Source: Candidatus Nitrosopumilus sp. (GTDB lineage: Archaea > Thermoproteota > Nitrososphaeria > Nitrososphaerales > Nitrosopumilaceae). From it: DNA of 54,518 nucleotides. Location of the stretch: positions 1 through 54,518 of the forward strand of contig JAOLZN010000008.1 in assembly GCA_028343855.1 (NCBI GenBank), written 5' to 3'. This document shows, piece by piece, positions 9,377-18,265 of the stretch (positions are counted from its first letter, which is position 1; each line of letters begins with the position of its first letter). Under the pieces are notes generated by a model. The model was given only the letters and a program-made list of their open reading frames with translations, made no database searches and was not told the origin of the DNA. Both the position numbers and the translations under genes were made by a program.

Positions 9377-11231
9377 TTTCCTCCTTTACTGCTTTTTTAT
9401 TTTCAGTTGCAATTTCAGTTTCTAACATTTTCTTATAATTAGGTTCTTTCTTTTTTCCAGATAATTCTGTACAAAATTCTGCAATCATTGGAATATATTT
9501 AGCATAAAGATTTGCTCTCTTTTTTGCCATTTCAGCTTGACCTCTTTTAGACATGAATGAAGAAAGTTTTCGTGATAAAAATTGTAATGCCAATCTTAGT
9601 TCTCGCTCTATTTCTTGTCGATCTGCAACATTTTCTTTTCCAGCAGTTTTGTATGGAATTCTAGTTGAACAAATATGTGAAACAATGATGAAAGGCGGTT
9701 CACCTTTTACCTTGTATCGTCCCCAATCAGTATCATTTACAACTTTAATCACAACATCACTTCCTTCATCATAAAGCAGTGGAATTCGGTTGGCATATCG
9801 ATATACATGAGGTCCACCTGTTTTGATATCACCACCATAAGCAATACCCATTTCAATAATGAAAGGAAATCCAGAATAAGCAGAAGCTGGGCGTTGAACT
9901 ACAGCAACAAAATCAGGATTAAAGAATTTTTTAATTCCTTTTTCTAAAGGTTCTGCACCTAAAGGAGCCAAACAACTGGAATCAGGAGCCATAAAGTCTT
10001 CAAATTTTTGAAGAGCATCACTAAGATTGACAAGTTCCTGATTTGTCAAAGTACCCATTCGTTTTTCTGGCTTTAGTTTAGCAAAATTTGCAAACTTAAC
10101 TGCAGTTGTTGGACCAACACGCTGGAATCTCTTTGTCAAAAATGTAGTTAGAGGTTCACCTTGAACTGTATTTGTCAATTGCTTGTAATATTGACTTTCA
10201 GGATCCATGTCAACTGATTTTGATTGAGAGTCACCAAAATCCCAATAAAATAATTTTTTATTTGGCATGTCAATATCCTCAATTCTAATTTTATTTAATT
10301 TTTCAAAATCCATTTTCAAAAATGACATTAAAGCTATAACAACTCGAACTTGTCGAGGAAGTGTTTTCCATTTTTTCTTTGCTTTTTCCATAATAGATGT
10401 AAAACTTAATTTCTTTACAGATAAGCCTAAATCTTTTCTAACTTTTTCAATCATGGCATCATCGATTGTTGGAATTTCAAACTGAGATTCAACAATCATT
10501 CTTCGTATACGTTCAACATCAATTCCATGTGGGTGTGGACGAATAATAGTTGGAGGTGGAGGGATATCTTTTACAAATCTAGGATGACTAAATTTTTGCC
10601 CCTTAGGATCATCAAAAGTTATCGATGCATAAGGAGTGATTAAAGAAGTTTCATAAACATAATCACGAATTTTATTTCCTGCTTTAGAATAATCACCTTC
10701 TAAACAAATACTTACACTCAATCCTTTTTTTGCAACTTCTTTTGTGGTATGCTTTACAATTACAGGTTTGTTTTTTTGAATATCTAATAATATTTCAAAT
10801 TGATTTTGAATTTTTGCATCTGAAGAACTTTTTACAGTTACAGGTTTATTTGTTGTAATTTGTCCATACAAAATTGCCATTGTTGCACCCAATCCAAACA
10901 TACCTCTTGCTTGTTTAAGTCCAAATTTAGAACCATAAAGTACAGTTCCAAAAGCAAGTGGAATATGTTCAGCATCAATTCCGGGTCCATTATCTTTTAC
11001 AGTCAAAATGTAAGGTTTAGGATCTGGTTTATCAGGCTCAACAGCCTTAATTGTAAGGTGAACATCAGGAAGAATTCCTTTTTGATCACATGCATCTAAT
11101 GCATTTTCAACAAATTCTCGAACAGCAGTATATAATGACCGAGTTGGATTACTAAATCCAGCTAAATCTCGATTACTATAGAAAAACTCACTAGGAGAAA
11201 TTTGATTAAATTTTTCTTTAATAGAAGACAT
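9357..11231 (-). CDS. top6B: DNA topoisomerase VI subunit B
   Basis: ATPase subunit of topoisomerase VI, 624 residues. The GHKL ATP-binding motifs are in order: EFVENALDACD (N box, about residues 38-48), VKDNGPGID (G1), GTVLYGSKFG and RGMFGLGATMA (G2/lid). The helix-two-turn-helix and transducer domains follow, with a C-terminal helical tail rich in Lys/Glu. It relaxes and decatenates DNA with subunit A. Its start ATG (11229-11231) lies 14 bases inside the KH-protein gene, and it overlaps top6A, so the three genes are one operon. Confidence 0.96.
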   Translation of the reverse strand: MSSIKEKFNQISPSEFFYSNRDLAGFSNPTRSLYTAVREFVENALDACDQKGILPDVHLTIKAVEPDKPDPKPYILTVKDNGPGIDAEHIPLAFGTVLYGSKFGLKQARGMFGLGATMAILYGQITTNKPVTVKSSSDAKIQNQFEILLDIQKNKPVIVKHTTKEVAKKGLSVSICLEGDYSKAGNKIRDYVYETSLITPYASITFDDPKGQKFSHPRFVKDIPPPPTIIRPHPHGIDVERIRRMIVESQFEIPTIDDAMIEKVRKDLGLSVKKLSFTSIMEKAKKKWKTLPRQVRVVIALMSFLKMDFEKLNKIRIEDIDMPNKKLFYWDFGDSQSKSVDMDPESQYYKQLTNTVQGEPLTTFLTKRFQRVGPTTAVKFANFAKLKPEKRMGTLTNQELVNLSDALQKFEDFMAPDSSCLAPLGAEPLEKGIKKFFNPDFVAVVQRPASAYSGFPFIIEMGIAYGGDIKTGGPHVYRYANRIPLLYDEGSDVVIKVVNDTDWGRYKVKGEPPFIIVSHICSTRIPYKTAGKENVADRQEIERELRLALQFLSRKLSSFMSKRGQAEMAKKRANLYAKYIPMIAEFCTELSGKKKEPNYKKMLETEIATENKKAVKEENEIGNK

Positions 11232-11790
11232 CTTGATCTTCCCACAATTGCATTTTTTCTTGTTTTGTTCTTCTGTTTGCAGCTTCTAATTTATCATAAA
11301 CTGCACCATGCATACCTCCACTAGAGATAGCAGAAATTGCATCAACAACTAATCTTAATTTACTTGCATCACCAATAATTGAAACTGTTCTTCCGTAAAC
11401 TGAAATGTGTGTGCTAGTAAGATTTTCCATATTTTTTCTTGCTCTACCTCCTTCTCCAATGATCCTCCCTTTTATCCTTTCAACATTTGCATTAGATTTT
11501 CCTGCAAATTCTCGAAGATCTATTACATGTAATGTATTTTCACCCTCTAACAAAGTCATTGCATTGTCAGGAGAAAATCCACGTCCAATTGCACTAACAA
11601 TTTCCATTGCTTTGAATGGTTGCATTTTTTCAACATCGCCAACAGATTTTATAAAAACTTCACCGTTATCACCGTCAATATCAATTGAAACATAACAAGA
11701 TTTTTCAATTGAAGATTTAACATTTCCAGCTTTTCCAATCAAAGCACCTATCCTATCATTAGGTATACGAATTAATTTTTCAAAGCTCAT
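11218..11790 (-). CDS. Pno1/Dim2-like KH-domain RNA-binding protein
   Basis: A 190-residue protein with two KH modules. The first has RIPNDRIGALIGKAG with its GxxG loop (GKAG) at about residues 17-20. The second has VERIKGRIIGEGGRARKN with GEGG at about 111-114 and HISVYGRTVSIIG after it. Archaeal Pno1/Dim2 homologues bind the 3' region of 16S rRNA during small-subunit maturation, and the gene usually sits with RIO1, as it does here. It overlaps RIO1 by 11 bases upstream and top6B by 14 bases downstream. Confidence 0.9.
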   Translation of the reverse strand: MSFEKLIRIPNDRIGALIGKAGNVKSSIEKSCYVSIDIDGDNGEVFIKSVGDVEKMQPFKAMEIVSAIGRGFSPDNAMTLLEGENTLHVIDLREFAGKSNANVERIKGRIIGEGGRARKNMENLTSTHISVYGRTVSIIGDASKLRLVVDAISAISSGGMHGAVYDKLEAANRRTKQEKMQLWEDQDVFY

Positions 11791-12565
11791 TTACAATTTC
11801 CTCAAATACATCAACAGGATCCTCAATAGTCATTCCTCTTTTCTTAAAGAATCTTGTAATGTTATTAATGTCTCTTTTAAGGAACTCTTTAGAATTTGGA
11901 TGTCTAAGATCAACAGCAGAACCCAAATCAAATACAACCAAACCATCATCAGTTTTAAAAATATTATATTCTGAAAAATCACCATGAACTAATTTTGCTT
12001 TATGATAAAGATCTTTAATTAAAGAAATTGCTTGTTCATAATCATTTTGTTCCACAGTTGATGTTAGTAAGGCCCTACAAGGTGCGCCATTAACACCCAC
12101 AAAATCCATAGCTAGTACATTATTTGTCACATAAAGGGGTCTAGGTACAGGAATTCCAGCCTCATAGCATTGAGTTAGATTACGATATTCTTTTTTTGCC
12201 CACAAATAGACTAAATTTTTAGTACCTTTTTTGACATGACGGAATCTAGGGTCTCCAGTAAGATATGGTTCACGTTTTTTAAAATTTGAAGTACTAACCA
12301 AATAAATTTTCAAAGCAACACTAGTATCATCATCAGCAACACCCCAAAAAACAACAGATTCTTTTCCAGCACTTACAGAACCATTAACATATGCAATTAC
12401 ATGGTCTGTGATCATTTTGTATAATGTCATAACTGTAGGTTTGTCTAAAACTTCATTGACAACTTTACCTTTCTTAAATCCGTCATCAAGTTCTCTTCGT
12501 TTAGATTTTGAAATTAATTTATTATCAATTTTAGATTCTAATTTTCTACTAATAGTATCAGTCAA
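11780..12565 (-). CDS. rio1: RIO1-type serine protein kinase
   Basis: Atypical kinase of 261 residues involved in late small-subunit ribosome maturation. The nucleotide loop region is VNGSVSAGKESVVF (about 59-72), the ATP lysine is in VALKIYL, the catalytic loop is LVHGDFSEYNIF (about 192-203), and the metal-binding loop VFDLGSAVD follows. These match RIO1 rather than RIO2, which carries an N-terminal winged helix absent here. Start is TTG at 12563-12565. Next gene downstream is the KH protein with which RIO1 functionally pairs. Confidence 0.94.
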   Translation of the reverse strand: MTDTISRKLESKIDNKLISKSKRRELDDGFKKGKVVNEVLDKPTVMTLYKMITDHVIAYVNGSVSAGKESVVFWGVADDDTSVALKIYLVSTSNFKKREPYLTGDPRFRHVKKGTKNLVYLWAKKEYRNLTQCYEAGIPVPRPLYVTNNVLAMDFVGVNGAPCRALLTSTVEQNDYEQAISLIKDLYHKAKLVHGDFSEYNIFKTDDGLVVFDLGSAVDLRHPNSKEFLKRDINNITRFFKKRGMTIEDPVDVFEEIVNEL

Positions 12566-12646
12566 TAGTTATTATTTTCCACACTAGATAAAAGAGATTG
12601 CTTTTCAATTAAAACATCAGAGATAGTTAGATAGTAAAAATTCATG

Positions 12647-12943
12647 TCATGTATTGAATATAATTAAAAATGGAGTATCAGAAATAATTTTAACACCATC
12701 TTTAGAACCAATTCCAAGATCAATAGCTAAAGAAATTGTTTCTTTGCCAACTAGATTCATGATGGAAGCAGATTTTAAAAAAGATATAGCCTCATCTTTG
12801 TCTACTATTTGTTTACCATAATAGCTTTCACTAATGTGAATTTTTAACTCACCATCAACAACATCCTTTCCAATTAATTCAGCATCACACATATTGACCA
12901 TAGTGTTTTTTTGGTAATCAGAAATTCTTACTGAAAATTGCAT
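12647..12943 (-). CDS. DUF424 family protein
   Basis: A 98-residue archaeal protein recognised as DUF424: MQFSVRISDYQKNTMVNMCD at the start, then LIGKDVVDGELKIHISESYYG and a C-terminal ending SDTPFLIIF. Function is not established; in many archaea it sits next to the gene for translation initiation factor 2 beta, and here its ATG (12941-12943) shares one base with the aIF2-beta stop. A translation-linked role is inferred from that context only. An 81-base gap separates it from RIO1. Confidence 0.85.
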   Translation of the reverse strand: MQFSVRISDYQKNTMVNMCDAELIGKDVVDGELKIHISESYYGKQIVDKDEAISFLKSASIMNLVGKETISLAIDLGIGSKDGVKIISDTPFLIIFNT

Positions 12944-13365
12944 TACGCGTATTTACCTTTCAAAGTAGATTTTGCACCACATGCTTCACAAATTAAAAAG
13001 GAGATACGATTTTCCTTTAAGATTTTACTATCAGGACTTTTGCATGTTGGACATTCAACATAATCCTTAACATAAATTTGAAATAATCTAGTAAAATCAT
13101 CAGGTGCTCTACGTCCAACAAACATTGCTTTGTCACCTAGACGTTCTGCAGGTACAGCAAATTCTTTTGAGAGGTATTGGAGTACTTTATCAGGATCTCT
13201 TCGAAGAACCTTAGGAAATTCTGAAAAATTACGTAAAAACGTTTTTTGTCCTTCCCACATTACATCTACAATAGGTAGTTCAAATCTAGCTGAGGATTCA
13301 GCATTAGAATTACCTAATTTATCTTCAATACGTTTAAGCAGATTTTCATAATCTGATTTAGTCAT
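12943..13365 (-). CDS. translation initiation factor aIF2 subunit beta
   Basis: 140 residues, the usual archaeal length. The N-terminal helix leads to an alpha/beta core (VPAERLGDKAMFVGRRAPDDF at about 69-90, quoted in pieces: VPAERLGDKA, FVGRR), then VECPTCKSPDSKILKEN and ICEACGAKSTLKG give the C4 zinc ribbon at about 107-135. Part of the aIF2 heterotrimer that delivers initiator tRNA to the small subunit. ATG at 13363-13365. Transcribed first in the run leading to DUF424, RIO1, KH protein and topoisomerase VI, or just after the small zinc protein at 13434. Confidence 0.95.
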   Translation of the reverse strand: MTKSDYENLLKRIEDKLGNSNAESSARFELPIVDVMWEGQKTFLRNFSEFPKVLRRDPDKVLQYLSKEFAVPAERLGDKAMFVGRRAPDDFTRLFQIYVKDYVECPTCKSPDSKILKENRISFLICEACGAKSTLKGKYA

Positions 13366-13433
13366 AAAAAAAATGTATAGAGTATTCCCTATATTGTTTT
13401 TGAAAAAGTGGAATCGAGTGGATTAATTTCCAT

Positions 13434-13586
13434 CTATTCTTTTGGCATTGCACCAATACGGAAGACATTAGTTCCACAAGTTGGACATGTACCTTTAACA
13501 GCAGGACGTCCATTCTTTAGTTTGACTTCTTTAGGATCTTTGATATCCGTTTTTGCTCTACATTTTACACAATATGCTTGAACCAT
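13434..13586 (-). CDS. small zinc-ribbon protein, DUF5679-like
   Basis: A 50-residue protein read directly from the sequence: ATG at 13584-13586, TAG at 13434-13436. It starts MVQAYCVKCRAKTDIKDP and ends CPTCGTNVFRIGAMPKE. The two CxxC pairs (residues 6/9 and 34/37) make a compact zinc ribbon that takes up the whole protein. The pattern matches the DUF5679 zinc-ribbon family, which also occurs at topoisomerase I tails; function of the single-domain form is unknown. It is upstream of aIF2-beta on the same strand with a 68-base gap. Confidence 0.85.
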   Translation of the reverse strand: MVQAYCVKCRAKTDIKDPKEVKLKNGRPAVKGTCPTCGTNVFRIGAMPKE

Positions 13587-13805
13587 TATGAAATTAAACA
13601 CGATTAGGGGTATTTAGGAAGAGGCTGTGAAAAATATTTCACTATAAACTGGATGTATGTAGTTTTTTTTAGGCACTAAAAAAAGTAAAAAACTAATAAA
13701 TTTCATTAAAAACAGTATTTTTTTAAAAATTATGAGTTTTAATAACTTAAAATAACTTTTTTTTGAATATTTATAAAATAAAGTATTATTTTTGTAATAA
13801 TTATC
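13587..13805. other. very AT-rich intergenic stretch
   Basis: About 220 bases of A/T-runs between the divergent zinc-ribbon gene and the gene at 13838. It contains homopolymer tracts (for example the T-run near 13660-13668 and A-run near 13678-13684) and TATA-like sequences such as the one at 13771-13780. A minus-strand frame here codes only for a low-complexity Tyr/Lys/Phe/Ile string and is not a gene. I see no RNA-like stem of note. Confidence 0.5.
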
Positions 13806-13814
13806 AAATATAAA
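13806..13814 (+). promoter_or_regulatory. TATA box of the gene at 13838
   Basis: AAATATAAA lies 24-32 bases before the ATG at 13838, the spacing expected for an archaeal promoter giving a leaderless or near-leaderless message. Confidence 0.45.
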
Positions 13815-13837
13815 CAAGCTAATGATAAAAGTAGAAA

Positions 13838-14335
13838 ATGGCATCAAAAAAAGGAATTGCGATTACAGCGATAATTTTAGCAGCAATTACAGGTGCTAGT
13901 TTTCTATTATGGGTTATCCCACAAGAAAACGATACAACATTCATAGTAACAGATTATGAAGGATATCTTGATGGGGCAAAAAATATCCATGAAGTTTTAC
14001 AAGAATCAATAGATATCGAATATCAAAATTTACAAGATGGTAAAATTACACCAAATGATTACATTGCAATTACTGAAGTAACATCATCACAAGTCACCAC
14101 ACAAATTAGTGAATTTGTTACTTCAAAACCTTCAGAACAATGGCAAGAAAGCTACATCAGTTACATGAATGCAATGAAGAAATTCAATGAGTATATTTTA
14201 GAAACCAAAGTATTAGCAAATCAAATAGAGAATGGAAGTATAGAAGAAGAAATTCAACAAACAGTCAATAAAATAGATTCAATTAAAGCAGAATCCATAG
14301 AATATATCATAAAGTCTAATGATTTAAGGCCATAG
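13838..14335 (+). CDS. membrane-anchored extracytoplasmic helical protein
   Basis: 165 residues. Residues 5-27 (KGIAITAIILAAITGASFLL) form a signal anchor, and the rest lies outside the cell. The outer part is helical, with regularly spaced acidic and amide residues and no cysteine; it ends with a probable coiled segment (residues about 110-160, ENGSIEEEIQQTVNKIDSIK). The start is supported by the basic MASKKG before the anchor and by a TATA box about 25 bases upstream. No family recognised. It stands alone, with the DUF373 gene following 68 bases later. Confidence 0.7.
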   Translation: MASKKGIAITAIILAAITGASFLLWVIPQENDTTFIVTDYEGYLDGAKNIHEVLQESIDIEYQNLQDGKITPNDYIAITEVTSSQVTTQISEFVTSKPSEQWQESYISYMNAMKKFNEYILETKVLANQIENGSIEEEIQQTVNKIDSIKAESIEYIIKSNDLRP

Positions 14336-14403
14336 GCTCAAAACCGAATTTTACTAATGAGAAGAGTTGGAAATCATTAAAAACTAATTATATCTAATTG
14401 AAT

Positions 14404-15552
14404 ATGATGTCACAAAGATCTACTAGAGTACAAAAAGATGTTAGTAAATCAACAGCCAATAAATTAGTAGTAATTTGTGTAGACAGAGATGATGACGTAG
14501 GTGAGAAAACAGGAATTAGTACTCCAGTAATAGGAAGAGATGCATGTATAGAAGCAGCACAAAGATTAGCACTAGAGGATCCTGAAGATGCAGATTCTAA
14601 TTCCATATTTGCAGCAATTAAAACATATGAAGATTTAATCAGTAAAGGATACCAAGTCGAAGTGGCTACCATCACAGGTGTAAAAGATAGAGGAGTTCAA
14701 GCAGATGAGAAAATATTACAAGAAGCAAAAATGATATTAGAAAAATTTCAAGCTAACGGAGCAGTAATTGTTTCGGATGGAGAAGATGACGAAAGTGTGA
14801 TACCAGTTATTCAAAATGTTCTACCAGTAGTTTCAGTACAAAGAGTGGTAATGAAAGTAAGTAGAAGTGTAGAGTATTCTTATGCAGTTTTTGGCAAATA
14901 TCTAAAAATGATTGCTTATGATTCAAAATATTCAAAATTCTTTTTAGGAGTTCCAGGAATTCTTTTGTTAATTGGAGGTATTGCAACGGTTTTTGGATAT
15001 ACCGCAGAAATATTTGCAGTACTTGTAAGTATTTTGGGAGGAGCATTTTTAATCAGAGCATTTGATGTAGACAGAGCATGGTCAAGTTGGTCTAAACCTA
15101 CACCGACAGGTTTTATCAGAATGTTTACAATGGTTACAGGAGTATTGTTGATTTTATCATCAGTGCCAGCTGGAATTAGTACAATTGATTCAGAAGTAAT
15201 TGAATCTAATGGAGGAGTAATTGAAAGCATGTCAAATCAAATAGTGATAGGACAGTTTGTTGCAGGTTCATTACCAATTTTATGGATTGGATTAGGTGCA
15301 ATATTTGCTGGAACATTACTAAGTAATTGGATAGGAGGAATTCCTAGACAAATTAGTGACATTCTTAGAATTATTGTGTTAATTTCATTATATCCAATAA
15401 TTGCACAATTTGCCAACATAATGATTTTTGATGAAAGTTCATTCACATTAATTCCACCATTATTAGGAGGATTAGCAGTAACTTTAGTTTCAGCCACTAT
15501 TCTTTTTAAAAAATATAGAAAACAAAAAGATCAAGAAATGATTTCAGAATAA
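14404..15552 (+). CDS. DUF373 family membrane protein
   Basis: About 382 residues from the ATG at 14404 (a TTG at 14398 and an ATG at 14407 are alternatives). The N-terminal cytosolic domain of about 150 residues matches archaeal DUF373: LVVICVDRDDDVGEKTGISTPVIGRD followed (in a separate stretch) by ALEDPEDADSNSIFAAIKTYEDL. These resemble a nucleotide- or metal-binding alpha/beta fold with the DRDDD acidic cluster. The C-terminal 210 residues hold about six membrane helices. Function unknown; found widely in archaea. The next gene, cis-prenyltransferase, starts 70 bases downstream and may be separate. Confidence 0.88.
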   Translation: MMSQRSTRVQKDVSKSTANKLVVICVDRDDDVGEKTGISTPVIGRDACIEAAQRLALEDPEDADSNSIFAAIKTYEDLISKGYQVEVATITGVKDRGVQADEKILQEAKMILEKFQANGAVIVSDGEDDESVIPVIQNVLPVVSVQRVVMKVSRSVEYSYAVFGKYLKMIAYDSKYSKFFLGVPGILLLIGGIATVFGYTAEIFAVLVSILGGAFLIRAFDVDRAWSSWSKPTPTGFIRMFTMVTGVLLILSSVPAGISTIDSEVIESNGGVIESMSNQIVIGQFVAGSLPILWIGLGAIFAGTLLSNWIGGIPRQISDILRIIVLISLYPIIAQFANIMIFDESSFTLIPPLLGGLAVTLVSATILFKKYRKQKDQEMISE

Positions 15553-15621
15553 TTCATTATTTTTAAGAAAAATTTTAAAAAACACTGATATCATCTAACA
15601 TTCATTAATTTTCAACGGGAA

Positions 15622-16413
15622 ATGAGCAAGCTAAAAGACATAATTTTGCAATTATCAGGATTATACAAAATATATGGTAAAAAACTAGAAAATGAAATTA
15701 AAACTGGAGATATTCCTAATCATATTGCATTAATTTTAGATGGGAACAGACGATGGGCTAAACGACATTTGGAGATTAATAAAAAAGGGCATTGGAAAGG
15801 GGCAGATGCAGTTGAAAATTTACTTGATTGGTGTGAGGAATTCAATATCAAAATTGTTACACTTTATGCATTATCAGCAGAAAATTTAGAGAGAAAAGAT
15901 AATGAGTTGGAAGATCTCTTTGAATTGATTCGAATGAGATTAGAAAAATTATACAATGATCCAAGGATACACAGATGCAATATGAGAGTCAAAGCAATTG
16001 GAAGAATTGAATTACTACCAGACTCAATTAAAGAAGTTTTAACAAGATTAGATAATGTAACAAAAAATTACGATAATCATTTTCTAAATATTGCATTAGC
16101 TTATGGTGGCCAGTATGAATTAGTCGATGCAGTAAAAAAAATTGGAGAGAAAATTAAAGATGGAGATCTAAAAATAGAAGAAATTACAAAAAAAGAAATT
16201 GAGTCAAACCTATACACATCACATTTACCACAATCATCACCAGATATGATTTTGCGCACATCAGGTGAAAAAAGACTGAGTGGATTCCTAATGTGGCAAA
16301 GTGCCTACAGTGAATTAGTTTTTATGGATATTTTTTGGCCAGAATTTAGGAAGATTGATTTAATGAGAGCAATTAGAACATTTCAAGTAAGAAAAAGGAG
16401 ATTAGGAAAATGA
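15622..16413 (+). CDS. uppS: cis-prenyltransferase (polyprenyl diphosphate synthase)
   Basis: 263 residues. Adds isopentenyl units in cis to make the long polyprenyl diphosphate that becomes the lipid carrier for glycosylation. Signature: HIALILDGNRRWAKRH (about 34-48, the catalytic Asp and diphosphate-binding Arg), LYALSAENLERKDNELEDL, and the C-terminal RTSGEKRLSGFLMWQSAYSEL in which the RxSGExRLS region binds the allylic substrate. ATG at 15622. Its TGA overlaps the ATG of the Nudix gene by four bases, so they form an operon. Confidence 0.94.
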   Translation: MSKLKDIILQLSGLYKIYGKKLENEIKTGDIPNHIALILDGNRRWAKRHLEINKKGHWKGADAVENLLDWCEEFNIKIVTLYALSAENLERKDNELEDLFELIRMRLEKLYNDPRIHRCNMRVKAIGRIELLPDSIKEVLTRLDNVTKNYDNHFLNIALAYGGQYELVDAVKKIGEKIKDGDLKIEEITKKEIESNLYTSHLPQSSPDMILRTSGEKRLSGFLMWQSAYSELVFMDIFWPEFRKIDLMRAIRTFQVRKRRLGK

Positions 16414-16829
16414 TTGAAGAAACATCTGCAGGAATCGTAATATTTAGAAAAGAGGAATCAAAAAAATTATTTTTATTATTGCATTATCCATCAGGTCATT
16501 GGGATTTTGTAAAAGGTAAAATGGAGAAGGAAGAAAAAACTCACGAAACAGCAATTAGAGAAACAAAAGAGGAAACAGGTATTACAGATATTACATTTGT
16601 AGAAAATTTTGAAGAATGGATTAATTATAATTTTAAATATCAAGGGGAATTGGTGCAAAAAAAAGTTGTATTTTTCTTAGCAGAAACTAAAACTAAAGAA
16701 ATTGAAATTTCTCATGAACATAGTGGATACACGTGGATGGATTATAATTCAGCTATGGAGAAAACAACATTTGATAATGCAAAAAAAGTACTTACAAAAG
16801 CTCAAAAACTACTTTCCAATACTTTGTGA
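16410..16829 (+). CDS. Nudix hydrolase, Ap4A-type
   Basis: 139 residues. The Nudix box is complete: GKMEKEEKTHETAIRE followed by TKEETGI fits G-x5-E-x7-RE-U-x-EE-x-GU at about residues 38-60. Short length, the early SAGIVIF strand and HWDFVKGK just before the box resemble bis(5'-nucleosyl)-tetraphosphatases, which clear Ap4A, but substrate cannot be fixed from sequence alone. Co-translated with cis-prenyltransferase. Its last 21 bases overlap the 3' end of convergent pyrF. Confidence 0.88.
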   Translation: MIEETSAGIVIFRKEESKKLFLLLHYPSGHWDFVKGKMEKEEKTHETAIRETKEETGITDITFVENFEEWINYNFKYQGELVQKKVVFFLAETKTKEIEISHEHSGYTWMDYNSAMEKTTFDNAKKVLTKAQKLLSNTL

Positions 16830-17549
16830 ATGTAATTCTTTTGCAACACTAACAGGATTTTTACCATTCAAAATGGTTCTGCCTACAATTAAATAATTTG
16901 TACCAGATGAAATTACTTCTGATGCATTACCACCTTGAGTACCAACACCAGGTGAAAAAATACTTAGGTTTTTTCCAGCTTGTTTAGAACAATATTGTAT
17001 AATTTTTGGAAATGTTGCGCCAACTACAATACCATCAACTTTTGCAGTCAATGCCCAATTCAAAAATAATTGGTATAGTTGTTGTTTTTTACCCATTTTG
17101 ATTTCCATATCATAAGATAATTTAGCCTCAGGAGCACTCATGTGACATAAAGTAATCACACCTTTCTGTTGTTTGTGTGAGGATTTTACTAAATTCTTCA
17201 AACTGTCTAAACCCATGATAGGGTTTGCTATTACTGCATCAAACCCCAAATTCCATAAATGCTCAGTTGTCACTCTATTAGTATTTCCAATATCATTAAG
17301 TTTGATATCTGCAATAGTTTGTAATCCAAAATCATGGGCCGTTTTATTGATTTTAATAATTTCTTTAGCACTTAAAGGAAGAAGTAGATGAAAATTTAGT
17401 TTTATTCCACACAGATAAGGATTAAGTTTTTTAATATTTTGAATGGTTTTATTTTGTAAATTTTTTTCTGAAGAATCATAGTCATTTGCAAGAATTACTT
17501 TACCATTGCTTTTGGAAATCTGTGAAAGTCTAGTTTTGAAGGTGGCCAT
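16809..17549 (-). CDS. pyrF: orotidine 5'-phosphate decarboxylase
   Basis: Last step of UMP synthesis: OMP to UMP plus CO2. About 246 residues from ATG 17547-17549 (TTG at 17555 is the alternative). The catalytic Asp-Lys-Asp signature is in TIADIKLNDIGNTN (DxKxxD), with an early VILANDYD strand that carries the substrate-binding Asp, and the phosphate-binding end SPGVGTQGG and LIVGRTIL. Divergent from short bacterial forms; closer to the archaeal/eukaryotic-type proteins with a longer middle. The start lies 20 bases inside the gene before it on the same strand. Confidence 0.92.
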   Translation of the reverse strand: MATFKTRLSQISKSNGKVILANDYDSSEKNLQNKTIQNIKKLNPYLCGIKLNFHLLLPLSAKEIIKINKTAHDFGLQTIADIKLNDIGNTNRVTTEHLWNLGFDAVIANPIMGLDSLKNLVKSSHKQQKGVITLCHMSAPEAKLSYDMEIKMGKKQQLYQLFLNWALTAKVDGIVVGATFPKIIQYCSKQAGKNLSIFSPGVGTQGGNASEVISSGTNYLIVGRTILNGKNPVSVAKELHSQSIGK

Positions 17550-18231
17550 AATCAACTAGTGGATGAGTGTCCTTCAATTTTATTATTTTGATGTAAGAGT
17601 AACCATGTTCAGAAGGATTTGGAACAAAAGTTGGTTCAATTCCATTTGTTGTAGAAAATTTTACAAAAGGATTTCCGGGATCGCTATCCAGAACTACATG
17701 ACAAAAGTAAGATGTTCCTTCATCATTAAAATTCATAAAAACTCCAAGTAACCATTTATCATTATGAGGAAATAAAAATAAAGGAAAAGGAACATCATCA
17801 AAACCCCAGGTAAGTTTTGCAAGACTAGATAGATCCTCTAGTTCAATAGGTTGGTATCTATCAAGAGTACCATTACCAGGTTGTAATGTTTTTGGAAGGG
17901 ATTTAATTCTAATAATTGGCGAGTATAATTTACTAGAATCAGATGTAGAATCTACGATATCAGATTCTTCTTTTCCAGATTTCAATCCATAACAAAGATA
18001 ATCACCATTACTTTCTAAAGGAGTATAGTAAACAATGGGTTTTTGTTTTAAAACATCCATTTGTACAGATAGAATTTTTTTACCATCATGATTGTGAGAG
18101 AAAGAAACACGAGGTGCACGCTCAAGTGCACATACTAATCTTGTAAATTCTAAAGTAGAATGCACCTGTATGTAACGAGGTAATTTATCAACAACAGTAG
18201 TTTCTAATTTGTCCACAAGGATTTGTGACAC
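17530..18231 (-). CDS. conserved protein of unknown function
   Basis: 233 residues from GTG at 18229-18231. Soluble; no signal or membrane segment. Rich in aromatic and Pro residues in the middle (WGFDDVPFPLFLFPHND, then WLLGVFMNFND), suggesting a compact beta-rich fold. No metal motif or nucleotide-binding motif is seen, and I do not recognise it. It overlaps pyrF by 20 bases, so it is probably cotranscribed with pyrF, and purA lies 34 bases upstream in the same direction; a link to nucleotide metabolism is suggested only by this arrangement. Confidence 0.7.
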   Translation of the reverse strand: MSQILVDKLETTVVDKLPRYIQVHSTLEFTRLVCALERAPRVSFSHNHDGKKILSVQMDVLKQKPIVYYTPLESNGDYLCYGLKSGKEESDIVDSTSDSSKLYSPIIRIKSLPKTLQPGNGTLDRYQPIELEDLSSLAKLTWGFDDVPFPLFLFPHNDKWLLGVFMNFNDEGTSYFCHVVLDSDPGNPFVKFSTTNGIEPTFVPNPSEHGYSYIKIIKLKDTHPLVDYGHLQN

Positions 18232-18265
18232 ATTATCAAATTAAACTTATCCAAAAAAGTGGAGC

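Noticed and set aside
13614-13847. 77-residue minus-strand frame in the AT-rich gap
   Set aside because: Low-complexity Tyr/Lys/Phe/Ile string made by A/T runs; overlaps the promoter and start of the real gene at 13838.
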